Shown here piece after piece: positions 6,464 through 13,883 of a stretch of 17,744 bases of DNA (positions within the stretch are counted from its first letter, which is position 1; every line of letters starts with the position of its first letter). The stretch covers positions 1 to 17,744 of the forward strand of contig CALWAB010000039.1 of NCBI GenBank assembly GCA_944372745.1. Reading direction: 5' to 3'. This DNA comes from an uncultured Clostridia bacterium (GTDB lineage Bacteria > Bacillota > Clostridia > Christensenellales > UBA1242). Position numbers and translations under genes: made by a program. Under the pieces are notes generated by a model. The model was not told where the DNA came from. It made no database searches and was given only the letters and a program-made list of their open reading frames with translations.

Positions 6464-6522
6464 AACTACCATTACCTTATTCTCTCCAAAACTACTTGTA
6501 GAAAAACTTAAACTTGACTTAA
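6464..6522. repeat. Diverged third copy of the junction repeat
   Basis: Aligning from AACTACC, this stretch matches 7491-7549 at roughly 70% of positions, including TCTCTCC, AACTACTT and GAAAAA blocks. It lacks the GC-rich hairpin bases of the two 80-bp copies, as expected of a decayed copy. Confidence 0.55.
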
Positions 6523-6523
6523 T

Positions 6524-6549
6524 AAGAAAATGCCTATTTAAAATAGGCA
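6524..6549 (-). terminator. Intrinsic terminator of the 248-residue gene
   Basis: Minus-strand TGCCTATTT pairs with AAATAGGCA (6549-6531), then TTTTCTT. It starts at the base following the stop codon. Confidence 0.75.
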
Positions 6550-7296
6550 CTATCTTTCAATTAGCACATTATGAATGGCATCGTATTTTTTGTTTATCCA
6601 ATTAATTGTTTCTTTTGGATATAAATATAACATTTCTTTACGAACAAATCTACCATTATTCTCATCTTTATCTAAATCATCAAAAACATTATTTAATTGT
6701 TCGCAAGAAAGATTCTCATAAGTTTTTCTATAATTTCTGTCTAGATTTTCTTTTACAAATTTTTTTACAATATTTTCATAATGTTTTATTAAACTGATGT
6801 TTATCCAACCAGATTCACAACAATTTTGTAAGTAATTTGTTATTTTTTCTTCTACAAGCTTATTATAACTCTCAGTATCTTCATAATAATGAATTATAAA
6901 TTTACCATCCTGTTGAGCTTGTTTTATTTCTGCAAGTAAGTCAGGAATATATTTTGAATCAACAACCTTCGTTTTGTTTGGGCTTACCCATTCTGGTGCC
7001 CACGAAGTTTGATTAGTCATAAACCCACTGTCTTCTAATTTATAAATATAAGCATCTTTATTCTTTAAAATTTCATCAAGACAACCGCTGTACAATTCAA
7101 AGACTTCAGGTATATTATCTTTATTTACTCTAAATGATGTGAAGCTATCGTCCGCTTTATTTCCTAAATCATCACGCCCAGCAAAAATAAGCCCTATAGT
7201 TGGATTAGTTAATGCATACACCCATGGTTGTCCATGTGTGCTTACTCTCGGCTCTAATTCAGTTAAACCCTTTTTTGAAGAAATGTGATAAAACAT
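6550..7296 (-). CDS. Unknown protein with a possible ADP-ribosyltransferase-like N-terminus (248 aa)
   Basis: The first 40 residues carry FYHISSKKGLTELEPR then THGQPWVYALTNPTIGLIFA. A strand ending Tyr-His, a loop reaching Glu-Pro-Arg, and a Val-Tyr-Ala strand followed by a helix resemble the start of ADP-ribosyltransferase and RNA 2'-phosphotransferase folds, where the His binds NAD. I recall such proteins as frequent hypotheticals in gut Bacillota, but no named family can be given. The middle (SWAPEWVSPNKTKVVDS) and the C-terminal helical half have no recognised catalytic motif, and the later Tyr and Glu of an H-Y-E triad cannot be placed. AAGGAG precedes the ATG; promoter at 7317-7344; terminator right after the stop. 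A toxin or NAD-using role would be speculation. Confidence 0.55.
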   Translation of the reverse strand: MFYHISSKKGLTELEPRVSTHGQPWVYALTNPTIGLIFAGRDDLGNKADDSFTSFRVNKDNIPEVFELYSGCLDEILKNKDAYIYKLEDSGFMTNQTSWAPEWVSPNKTKVVDSKYIPDLLAEIKQAQQDGKFIIHYYEDTESYNKLVEEKITNYLQNCCESGWINISLIKHYENIVKKFVKENLDRNYRKTYENLSCEQLNNVFDDLDKDENNGRFVRKEMLYLYPKETINWINKKYDAIHNVLIER

Positions 7297-7316
7297 TTTT
7301 TCTCCTTAAAATTAAT

Positions 7317-7344
7317 AATTTAAAAATATTATTATCAGTGTCAA
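7317..7344 (-). promoter_or_regulatory. Promoter of the 248-residue gene
   Basis: Minus-strand TTGACA (7339-7344), 16 bases, TAAATT (7317-7322). Confidence 0.5.
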
Positions 7345-7473
7345 ATGATGGAACGAAAAGAGATTCTCACACAATATGCTTGAGCATTACAGGTAAATAC
7401 CCAATACGCTTTCCAGCAAAAATAAAAATCCTAACCAATAAATTGACGAACAGAAAAGCGATACGCTACAGTA

Positions 7474-7553
7474 ATGCGTAGCATACGGGCAACTACCGTT
7501 GCCCTATCCTCTCCCTAACTACTTATGGAAAAAGCCTTACTCGGCTTGGCGGA
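7474..7553. repeat. 80-bp direct repeat, outer copy
   Basis: Exactly identical over 80 bases to 7610-7689. Contains the palindrome ATGCGTAGCAT, the hairpin GGGCAAC-TACC-GTTGCCC, and AAGCC/GGCTT. It is followed by AGGGAGAG, which can pair with the CTCTCCCT inside the repeat. It looks like a chromosomal palindromic repeat of the kind common in Clostridia. Confidence 0.9.
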
Positions 7554-7609
7554 AGGGAGAGTGATTCGCTTCATAGCGTAGCGTCAACGTCCGGCTCCGG
7601 AGGTTCGGT

Positions 7610-7689
7610 ATGCGTAGCATACGGGCAACTACCGTTGCCCTATCCTCTCCCTAACTACTTATGGAAAAAGCCTTACTCGGCTTGGCGGA
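7610..7689. repeat. 80-bp direct repeat, inner copy, overlapping the recombinase 3' end
   Basis: Exact copy of 7474-7553, offset by 136 bp. The last nine recombinase codons and its stop lie inside it. Identity with the outer copy ends at 7689, which probably marks the edge of the integrated element. Confidence 0.9.
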
Positions 7690-9182
7690 GCGGAGCATTT
7701 AATATTCGAACCTGTAAGATTGTCAAAATACTCTATATCTTCCATCGCTTTTTCGTATTCAATATTGTTAATATTAAGCAAGTCAATATATAATATATAT
7801 TTATCATCAAACAGAAATACTTTAGTTACAAGTGAATCAATAATGCGTTTTTGGTATTGTTTATCATATATATCACCATCTATGAATACGCTCAGTGTAT
7901 CCACAATAACTTTTTTACTACTCATTAATTTACTTGAAAAATTCAATTTGCTTATTTGTTGCTCATAGTTTGTTTTTTGTTCTGTTAAATCATTTGCTTT
8001 TGATTCTATTCGCTGTAACATTTCACTATTATTTGTAGACAATAACTTATTACAACAATCATCAAGTTGCCTTTCTATATTTTGTATCATTTTTTGATAC
8101 TCTTTTATCTTTAATGCGGCGGAACTAGAATTTAATTCATTGATAAGTTTATCTGCAATCTTTTCTATATTTTCAGGAACTAGCAACAAGTCCTTTATGC
8201 GTTTTACAATGTCTAATTCTAATTCTTGTTTGTTTTCATTTTTCTTTTTACAAGTGTGCTTTTTATATCTGTCGGAACAGGCATAGTAGTTATGCGTTTT
8301 ACCTGAGTGCGAAGTCCCGCTAACTCCAACAATAGAAGCTCCGCAGTATCCACAAAAAACTTTACCAGTCAACAAGTATTCTTCCTTAGCTTTTCCTTTA
8401 GCCGAATAATGTCTATTAGTTTTTAATCGCTCTTGTACCTTTTCAAAAGTTTGTTTGTCTATTATTGCTGGACAATAATTCTTGTATGTTTCGCCATTAA
8501 TCGTAATTTCGCCAATATATTTTGTACTAGATAATGCTTTTTGAAAACTGCTTATAGTAAATTTTTTGTTCATATTAGTTCTATAACCATTGTCATTTAA
8601 GTACTTTATAATATCTTTCTTGCTAACACCTTCTGCATATTTTTCAAACATATATTTTACATTTTTTGCTTGTTCATCATTGATGACAAGTTTTTTACTT
8701 ACAACTTTATACCCATAAGGTGCATAGCCTCCCAAAAAATTACCTTTAAGCAAGCTTTCCCTTATTCCTCGTTTAACTTTTTGTGATAGTTCTCGTGAGT
8801 ACATTTCAGCAAACATTTCCAAAAGCCCTTCCATCATCATCCCTTCAGGAGTGTCACTTATTGCTTCAGTTGCCGAAATTACTCTCACACCATATTGTGC
8901 TAACTTATGTTTATATACTACATTATCATATTTGTTTCTGCTAAATCTATCTAATTTGTATACTATGATAGCTTCAAAAGTTTTGCTTTTTGCGTCTTCT
9001 ATCATCTGCTGAAATGCTGGTCTATTATCATTTGTTCCAGTCATTGCTCTGTCAATATAAATATTGATAACATTATATCCATTTCTTTCTGCAAACTCTT
9101 TACATACCCTTATTTGTCCTTCGATGCTTTGTTCTGTCTGCCCATAAGAACTATATCTTGCGTAAATTACTGCATTTTTCAT
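7659..9182 (-). CDS. Large serine recombinase (site-specific integrase)
   Basis: It integrates and excises the element by serine-linked strand exchange. The resolvase-type catalytic domain spans about residues 3-145: YARYSS with nucleophile Ser11, DRAMTGTNDNRPAFQ at 44-58, VYKLDRFSRN at 74-83, then the long helix with EMFAEMYSRELSQKVKRGIR. The DNA-binding recombinase domain follows (about 150-260; GGYAPYGYKV, then KYIGEITING). A zinc ribbon uses Cys277, Cys280, Cys302 and Cys311. A coiled coil and C-terminal tail complete it. The 507-residue length is typical. The ATG follows AAAGGT and lies 17 bases after the preceding gene, in an apparent operon with the repressor. The final nine residues are encoded by the repeat at 7610-7689, which suggests the attachment site overlaps the gene end. 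Confidence 0.95.
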   Translation of the reverse strand: MKNAVIYARYSSYGQTEQSIEGQIRVCKEFAERNGYNVINIYIDRAMTGTNDNRPAFQQMIEDAKSKTFEAIIVYKLDRFSRNKYDNVVYKHKLAQYGVRVISATEAISDTPEGMMMEGLLEMFAEMYSRELSQKVKRGIRESLLKGNFLGGYAPYGYKVVSKKLVINDEQAKNVKYMFEKYAEGVSKKDIIKYLNDNGYRTNMNKKFTISSFQKALSSTKYIGEITINGETYKNYCPAIIDKQTFEKVQERLKTNRHYSAKGKAKEEYLLTGKVFCGYCGASIVGVSGTSHSGKTHNYYACSDRYKKHTCKKKNENKQELELDIVKRIKDLLLVPENIEKIADKLINELNSSSAALKIKEYQKMIQNIERQLDDCCNKLLSTNNSEMLQRIESKANDLTEQKTNYEQQISKLNFSSKLMSSKKVIVDTLSVFIDGDIYDKQYQKRIIDSLVTKVFLFDDKYILYIDLLNINNIEYEKAMEDIEYFDNLTGSNIKCSAPPSRVRLFP

Positions 9183-9199
9183 TTTGTTAATACCTTTAA

Positions 9200-9631
9200 C
9201 TATTGTTTGTCTTGCTTATCTGAGCTACTTTTACATTTATCTAAAACTTTATTTACTAATTCCTTATCATCTTCTTCAATTTGATAAATAGCCATTTTTC
9301 CATCACTGTCTATTGTTAGTACTTGATTCAACTTTTGTTTATTATTGTTTTCCACATCTACCTTTTGAATGTCTTGCTCTTTTTCGCCATATAATTTTGT
9401 TTTTATTTCTTTTCTCTTTTTATTGATATACGCATTGAAACATAACTCAAAAACTATAAATATAAAAGTTGGAATGAGTATTGCGGAAGTTGCATCAATA
9501 AAAATCAACAATATCAATATTGCCATAAAAGATAATAGAAAAACAAAAACATTTACAACTCTTTGTATGTTTTCAAACAATTTGAGTTTCCTTTTGCACT
9601 CATATTTTTCTTCTTCAGTTATTTGCTCCAT
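9200..9631 (-). CDS. Two-helix membrane protein between integrase and repressor (143 aa)
   Basis: A charged N-terminus (to about residue 22) is followed by two adjacent hydrophobic helices, about 24-45 and 49-68, a basic stop-transfer patch (NKKRKEIKTK), and a soluble, charged C-terminal tail of about 70 residues. No family is recognised. The ATG has AAGAGG upstream. The gene lies 31 bases after the repressor gene and 17 before the recombinase gene, so all three are probably cotranscribed. Small membrane proteins in the lysogeny module of prophages often block superinfection; here that is only a positional guess. Confidence 0.7.
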   Translation of the reverse strand: MEQITEEEKYECKRKLKLFENIQRVVNVFVFLLSFMAILILLIFIDATSAILIPTFIFIVFELCFNAYINKKRKEIKTKLYGEKEQDIQKVDVENNNKQKLNQVLTIDSDGKMAIYQIEEDDKELVNKVLDKCKSSSDKQDKQ

Positions 9632-9662
9632 AATTAACCTCTTGTATATTATTCACTAATTA

Positions 9663-10265
9663 TCACTTAAATTTGCCACGCAATTCAACCACTACGCCCA
9701 ATATGCGAACAGGCAATTCTTGAATCTCTAGATTATTGTAAAACATAGGTTTGTATTCCTTATTGAATGGTACTAATGTAATGCCATTAGTATCTTTTTT
9801 TATTTGTTTTAATGTAGCATCAAAACCATTTACCATAATCACGCAAACATCACCATTATCTGCATCATCTTGTTTGCGAACGATTACGACATCACCATCT
9901 TCAATTCGTGGGGACATACTATTGCCTTTTACTTTTAAGCCAAAAAATTCGCCTTTCGAAGCCATTTCAATAGGTATTTCTTCATAGTCTATGATTTCTT
10001 GAATCGCCTCAATAGGAATACCTGCTGGTATAGTTCCTAAAACTGGTATTTTAAATCCTTTTTCTACTTCATTTTTATCTATATCTAACAAATAATTTAC
10101 AGTTATGCCAAAATATTTAGCTAGCTTTAGCAAAGTATCTGGAGATATTGTTTTTGTATCTACAGTTTCGTATCTACGATAAGATTGTTGCGATATACCT
10201 AAATAATTTGCTACCTGCTGTTGAGTAATATTTCTTGCTCTTCTTATTTCTTTGATTTTATTCAT
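9663..10265 (-). CDS. XRE/S24 repressor, LexA/CI type
   Basis: This is the master repressor of the element. An XRE helix-turn-helix fills residues 3-60 (ITQQQVANYLGISQQSYRRY). It is followed by a linker with an Ala81-Gly82 bond in IPAGIP, the usual self-cleavage site, and an S24 peptidase domain with GNSMSP (catalytic Ser117) and ATLKQ (catalytic Lys154). All elements for RecA-stimulated self-cleavage are present, so DNA damage probably induces the operon. The length of 200 residues is normal. It is divergent from the Cro-like gene, with 160 bases between the two start codons. AGAGGA precedes the ATG. A weak AT-rich promoter can be drawn upstream but is not distinctive. Confidence 0.92.
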   Translation of the reverse strand: MNKIKEIRRARNITQQQVANYLGISQQSYRRYETVDTKTISPDTLLKLAKYFGITVNYLLDIDKNEVEKGFKIPVLGTIPAGIPIEAIQEIIDYEEIPIEMASKGEFFGLKVKGNSMSPRIEDGDVVIVRKQDDADNGDVCVIMVNGFDATLKQIKKDTNGITLVPFNKEYKPMFYNNLEIQELPVRILGVVVELRGKFK

Positions 10266-10365
10266 TTTTTATCATTTTCCTCTAGTTTTAATAAATTTTA
10301 TCATTATTTTATCAAAAATACAATAAAAATTATGTAAAATAATTGTGTAATTTATATGTTTTTGA

Positions 10366-10394
10366 TTGACAATAAAGTTTTTTTTCGCTATAAT
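10366..10394 (+). promoter_or_regulatory. Perfect consensus promoter of the rightward operon
   Basis: TTGACA (10366-10371), 17 bases, TATAAT (10389-10394), with AGGAG and the Cro-like ATG (10426) downstream. As the only clear rightward promoter I found in the element, it may drive the whole operon. Confidence 0.85.
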
Positions 10395-10404
10395 TACACT
10401 GTAA
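10394..10404. promoter_or_regulatory. Probable operator TTACACTGTAA
   Basis: Perfect palindrome TTACA-C-TGTAA that begins on the last base of the -10 box and covers the transcription start. The half-site TGTAAAAT appears again just before the ATG (10420-10427), and similar TGTAAAAT and TGTGTAAT stretches lie near 10332 and 10345, the pattern expected of a repressor/Cro switch. Confidence 0.5.
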
Positions 10405-10425
10405 AATACAACATAGGAGTGTAAA

Positions 10426-10680
10426 ATGTCTTTAAAATCGTTGATTAAACAAAAAGGATTCACTCAAAAAGGAATATCCGCAATCTTTAAGAATGAATTT
10501 AAATACTCCAAAGCACAACAACAAATATCTGATTGGTGCTTAGGAAATAGATTACCAGACATTAAAAGTGTTTATTATCTATCAAAAATTTTAGAGGTAT
10601 CAACGGATGAAATAATTGAAAGTGTTTTAGAGGTGTCAACGGATGAAATAGATGAAAGTGTTTTAGAGGTGTCAAAATGA
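10426..10680 (+). CDS. Cro-like helix-turn-helix protein with tandem C-terminal repeat
   Basis: The first 60 residues form a lambda-repressor-like fold: SLKSLIKQKGFTQKGISAIF, then QQQISDWCLGNRLPDIKSVY as the recognition region, and the LSKILEVSTDEI closing helix seen in XRE proteins. The C-terminus then repeats a 12-residue unit (LEVSTDEI.ESV) about two and a half times, coded by a 36-bp near-identical tandem repeat (about 10592-10675). It is divergent from the repressor and first in the operon, so it is most likely the Cro counterpart or an early regulator. AGGAG is six bases before the ATG. It overlaps the next gene by ATGA. Confidence 0.78.
   Translation: MSLKSLIKQKGFTQKGISAIFKNEFKYSKAQQQISDWCLGNRLPDIKSVYYLSKILEVSTDEIIESVLEVSTDEIDESVLEVSK
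10592..10675 (+). repeat. 36-bp tandem repeat in the Cro-like gene
   Basis: TTTTAGAGGT.TCAACGGATG and its continuation recur in register at 36-bp spacing with only a few changes; the third unit is cut short by the stop codon. It keeps the reading frame. Confidence 0.8.
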
Positions 10681-10913
10681 TAGGATTTGTTACTTATAAA
10701 AACAATGAAGACAAATGGGACAAATGTATACCATTCATCAAAGATGAAAATGGCATAAGACCTACTTCATCTAAAGAAATTATTGAAACGGAACTAAATA
10801 ATCTCATTATTGACAAACTCTCAAAAATAATGCTTGATTGGTATGAAGACTATACACAAAAAAAGGAGGTGAACAATGCAAACACTACATCAAAAACTGC
10901 AATCAATAATTGA
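10677..10913 (+). CDS. Small protein of unknown function (78 aa)
   Basis: It starts in the ATGA overlap with the Cro-like gene, so translation is probably coupled. MIGFVTYKNNEDKWDKCIPF leads into a charged helical part (ETELNNLIIDKLSKIMLDWY) and a Lys/Asn/Thr-rich tail. No family is recognised. Early genes at this position in prophages are often small regulators. Its last 38 bases overlap the next small gene in a different frame. Confidence 0.6.
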   Translation: MIGFVTYKNNEDKWDKCIPFIKDENGIRPTSSKEIIETELNNLIIDKLSKIMLDWYEDYTQKKEVNNANTTSKTAINN

Positions 10914-11001
10914 TGAGATAGCACGCAAACAATCTCATCAGAATGATATGCAAGCTCAAAATGAAGCTAAAGCTCGTGCTAAAGCAAAGCTTGGCATCTA
11001 A
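10876..11001 (+). CDS. Very small helical protein (41 aa)
   Basis: MQTLHQKLQSIIDEIARKQ then a polar, Ala/Gln/Lys-rich helix ending KARAKAKLGI. It is supported mainly by an excellent ribosome site, AAAGGAGGTGA, five bases before the ATG, and by the next gene starting 12 bases after its stop. It overlaps the end of the 78-residue protein. Function unknown. Confidence 0.6.
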   Translation: MQTLHQKLQSIIDEIARKQSHQNDMQAQNEAKARAKAKLGI

Positions 11002-11012
11002 CGGAGGTGCTT

Positions 11013-11189
11013 ATGGAAAAAGGCACATTGTTGTTTGTCATTATCATTGTCATTTTAGCTTATTTCTTCTTTGGAAATGTTGTTTTACACTATTTATCGG
11101 TCGCACTTGACTTTATATTTAACATAATTACAACCGTTTTAGACTGGTTGGCTAATCTTGTCAACTGGTCTGGGGTATTCAAAATTTAG
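11013..11189 (+). CDS. Small hydrophobic membrane protein (58 aa)
   Basis: After MEKGT comes a long hydrophobic helix (LLFVIIIVILAYFFFGNVVL) and then a second, amphipathic Trp-containing stretch (FNIITTVLDWLANLVNW). Almost no charge follows, unlike filamentous phage major coat proteins, which carry an acidic N-terminus and basic C-terminus. ATG at 11013 is preferred over GTG at 11007 because GGAGG stands five bases upstream of it and would overlap the GTG. It is first of the membrane-protein run. A pore, holin-like or assembly role is possible but not shown. Confidence 0.7.
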   Translation: MEKGTLLFVIIIVILAYFFFGNVVLHYLSVALDFIFNIITTVLDWLANLVNWSGVFKI

Positions 11190-11200
11190 GGAGGTACTAT

Positions 11201-12445
11201 ATGGCGAAAAAATCTTCATCATCTTCTAATGTTGATTGGATTATAAGAATAGTATGCTCCCTTTTTCTTATACCTATCGTAATTTTTATCTACTGCTACT
11301 TTTTCGGCAAGATACCAGAAACTGTAGGTACTACCTATGCTGGAGCATTGACATTGACAGGTGAAGATGCCCCACTAGAAGATGCGACTGTAATACTTGA
11401 GGCGAATCTATACACAAATGAACAACAAAACGGTGAAGTGCTTTTTGAATTGCTTTTCACCACCTATAAAGGACTAGATACTGACAACATTTACGGCAAA
11501 GGCTTACAAGCCTATGGCGAACCACATTATGAAGTGCTAAAAAGTGCCGTTGAGCATAGCAACGGCTGGAGTATTTTCTGCACGCAGAAAGACTATTTCT
11601 ATGCTATGCAAATGACAAACTTATACTACTATGATTTGGCTATAGAGGACGAAAGAACCATTGCAATGGCTTCCCCTTCTCCGCTTTCAGTGGAAGACGG
11701 ACTTGTCATTGATATTGGCGGAACTTTGGCAATGCTAAAGTTCAAAGCTGACACTGCTCAAGAAAGCAATTTCTGGAAAGACAGTGACATTCTACATATG
11801 CACATAGATAGTTACTATTACATTGACCCAGCATACTTTTTCTTGACAATGTACAATACCATTTCGTCAATGGACGAAGGCACACACTATGCCACGATTG
11901 ATTTAGGTGATTTCTTTAGCGTCTACTTGCAAGGTGATGACGGACAATTCGATAAACTTACAGCAACACAAGAATTTAATTTTGTGACTTGCAAAATTAA
12001 TGTACACAGTGAAGGTGTAACAAGTGCTAAGCAATCATTGTTCGGCGACATTGCTTCATCAAGTGCGGACATAGAACCAGATATTCCAAGCAATTTTTGG
12101 AATGTCGAAAATAACTACAATATCACTATTGATGACTGCGACATTGTAGGCGGTTATCTAATACTCAAGCAAGACATTGTGCAAATGCTATCTCAATACG
12201 ACCGTATTAGATGCAATATCACTATTGACATAACTGGCAAGCGTTACATACAAGGCATTGCTACATATGGTTTCTACGGCATCAAAATTAATCAAATTTA
12301 TATAAAAAATGATGCGGAAGCAAGACAATTCAGCATTATGCAAAACGCTTTGTATGACACGGAAATACGCAAGTTATTATACGACAGTAATGTCACACTG
12401 TATATACTTGACAATGTGGACTGTGATGTGGAGGTGGTATCGTGA
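11201..12445 (+). CDS. Membrane-anchored extracytoplasmic protein (414 aa), unknown family
   Basis: A Ser/Lys-rich N-terminus (MAKKSSSSS) is followed by one membrane helix (about 12-36), and the remaining 380 residues are polar, acidic and rich in Tyr, Asp and Thr, with many alternating beta-type strands (for example KINQIYIKNDAEARQF). No cleavage site or lipobox is obvious, so it is probably held as a type II anchor with the large domain outside. No catalytic motif is visible. GGAGG precedes the ATG. It ends in a GTGA overlap with the next gene, so the two are translationally coupled. It is the largest complete protein of the surface run and may be its main structural component. Confidence 0.72.
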   Translation: MAKKSSSSSNVDWIIRIVCSLFLIPIVIFIYCYFFGKIPETVGTTYAGALTLTGEDAPLEDATVILEANLYTNEQQNGEVLFELLFTTYKGLDTDNIYGKGLQAYGEPHYEVLKSAVEHSNGWSIFCTQKDYFYAMQMTNLYYYDLAIEDERTIAMASPSPLSVEDGLVIDIGGTLAMLKFKADTAQESNFWKDSDILHMHIDSYYYIDPAYFFLTMYNTISSMDEGTHYATIDLGDFFSVYLQGDDGQFDKLTATQEFNFVTCKINVHSEGVTSAKQSLFGDIASSSADIEPDIPSNFWNVENNYNITIDDCDIVGGYLILKQDIVQMLSQYDRIRCNITIDITGKRYIQGIATYGFYGIKINQIYIKNDAEARQFSIMQNALYDTEIRKLLYDSNVTLYILDNVDCDVEVVS

Positions 12446-12954
12446 GCTTACTAGAATATTTATGCTGGGTACTAGTCGTAGGCTTCAGCATATTTGCAAT
12501 GATATGGTTAATTAACACCTATTCTGCGGACAGTTACGAATACGGAAATCAAGTCACTGTGTCTGACAATTTGTCGTTCATCATTCAATTAGACACTATT
12601 AATCTGGAGCAACGAGATGACAAATACTCATTCTCTAAGGACTTAACTTCAGCGTATCAAGTGGATGCAGAATTTAACGCTGATAAATACAACTACACAC
12701 TGTTACTTAACAATAATCCGTTGCCTAACTCAAAAGTATATGCAGGCATTGCAGAATGCAATCTTCCGTTCACATTTTTGGATGCCAGGGGCGAAGCATT
12801 GATGAGTGACACATTATACTTCAGTGTTCAGTTCAATATGGGTTCTACACTGCTTGAAATGTACACATACAATGCAGAAGCAGTGCCGTACTGGGAAAGT
12901 TATTTCAACGCTTACGGCTTAGAAATTAGAGTATACAAGGAGGATGTAAAATGA
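12442..12954 (+). CDS. Membrane-anchored extracytoplasmic protein (170 aa), unknown family
   Basis: It starts with GTG inside the GTGA overlap, behind TGGAGGTGG. The N-terminus (LLEYLCWVLVVGFSIFAMIW) is a single membrane helix at about residues 3-24, followed by a beta-rich, acidic domain outside. No motif is recognised. Same architecture as its neighbours: short cytosolic end, one helix, soluble exterior. It ends in an ATGA overlap with the coiled-coil protein gene. Confidence 0.72.
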   Translation: MSLLEYLCWVLVVGFSIFAMIWLINTYSADSYEYGNQVTVSDNLSFIIQLDTINLEQRDDKYSFSKDLTSAYQVDAEFNADKYNYTLLLNNNPLPNSKVYAGIAECNLPFTFLDARGEALMSDTLYFSVQFNMGSTLLEMYTYNAEAVPYWESYFNAYGLEIRVYKEDVK

Positions 12955-13883
12955 GCAATTCAAACATAGCGTTTGTCACTGTATTGGCTGTCATTATAAT
13001 TGCTGTAACAACATTTGTGTTCGTCAACTTTGACGGTTTTAAGGCTATCATCTCTGGCAATGTAATATACACTGCTGATGATGTAGAAAATGCCTACAAT
13101 GACGGACAAGCAGACGCACAAGAATTGATAGTCAAATATAATAACCTATTGCTTGAACTACAAAACGCAAATATTGCTCTTGCTAACGCACAGGCGAACT
13201 TAGAACAAGCACTTGCAGAACAAGACGCATTGCAATCAACCAACGATAACCTTAACCAACAAATTGAAACATTACAAAACACAATAACAAATCTCAACGC
13301 ACAAATACAATCACTTACAGAACAACTCAATGAACTAGCGGGCGGTGTTACTGGTGATATAGACGGTAGATATGTCGTAGACAATGCGTTATCATCCACA
13401 CTAGGAATATCTGGTGGCGAAAGCGTTGTGTCTAATGGTTATGCTACTTGCACTGAACATAATGACAATATGGTATTCAACCCTACCCTTACAGTGCTTG
13501 AAATTAGCAATAAAACAATGACTTATAATAATCTCACAATAAGCGACATTGCACAATATGACGCTGAAGCAATAACAAAAGCAAAAACCGCATTGACAAA
13601 CGCATCAGATTTTGCGGACGGCACACCGTTCGGTATTACTACTTCTACATTTGGCGGAACTATTACTTGTGACCTTGACGGAGTAGACACGCAAATGCTT
13701 ATGAATGGCGTTGGCTATTGGACCGTGCTTGCTACAGGCGAATACTTGTATATCTCTTATAATTATTATTTTGTGGTAAGCGAACACTGGCAAAATGTTG
13801 ATGATGTCAACGACAGAAAAATATCACACACAGGGCGTGGTTCTTGGGCAAAAGTCTATACAAAAGAGGCAGTTAGCGTATGA
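12951..13883 (+). CDS. Membrane-anchored coiled-coil stalk protein (310 aa)
   Basis: One N-terminal membrane helix (about 6-28) leads to a linker (YTADDVENAYNDGQADAQEL) of a type I associate with coiled-coil surface proteins of gut Clostridia. A coiled coil from about residue 57 to 127 is rich in Gln, Asn, Leu and Ala (LQNTITNLNAQIQSLTEQL). The C-terminal 180 residues form a Thr/Tyr-rich globular domain ending near GRGSWAKVYTKEA. AAGGAGG precedes the ATG, which lies in the ATGA overlap. A 26-base stretch of the coiled coil (13300-13325) is identical to one in the stalk gene at 17083-17108. Likely a surface stalk with a distal domain; ligand unknown. Confidence 0.75.
   Translation: MSNSNIAFVTVLAVIIIAVTTFVFVNFDGFKAIISGNVIYTADDVENAYNDGQADAQELIVKYNNLLLELQNANIALANAQANLEQALAEQDALQSTNDNLNQQIETLQNTITNLNAQIQSLTEQLNELAGGVTGDIDGRYVVDNALSSTLGISGGESVVSNGYATCTEHNDNMVFNPTLTVLEISNKTMTYNNLTISDIAQYDAEAITKAKTALTNASDFADGTPFGITTSTFGGTITCDLDGVDTQMLMNGVGYWTVLATGEYLYISYNYYFVVSEHWQNVDDVNDRKISHTGRGSWAKVYTKEAVSV
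13300..13325 (+). repeat. 26-base identity with the stalk gene (copy 1)
   Basis: Identical to 17083-17108. Both code the coiled-coil phrase QIQSLTEQ in the same frame. Confidence 0.8.

Noticed and set aside
9200..9631. Calling the membrane protein a superinfection-exclusion factor.
   Set aside because: Only its position in the lysogeny module suggests it; there is no sequence motif.
13094..13399. Long minus-strand reading frames opposite the coiled-coil regions (also 16934-17149).
   Set aside because: They are Cys/Ser-rich shadows of Gln/Asn/Leu-rich coiled-coil coding DNA, without ribosome sites.
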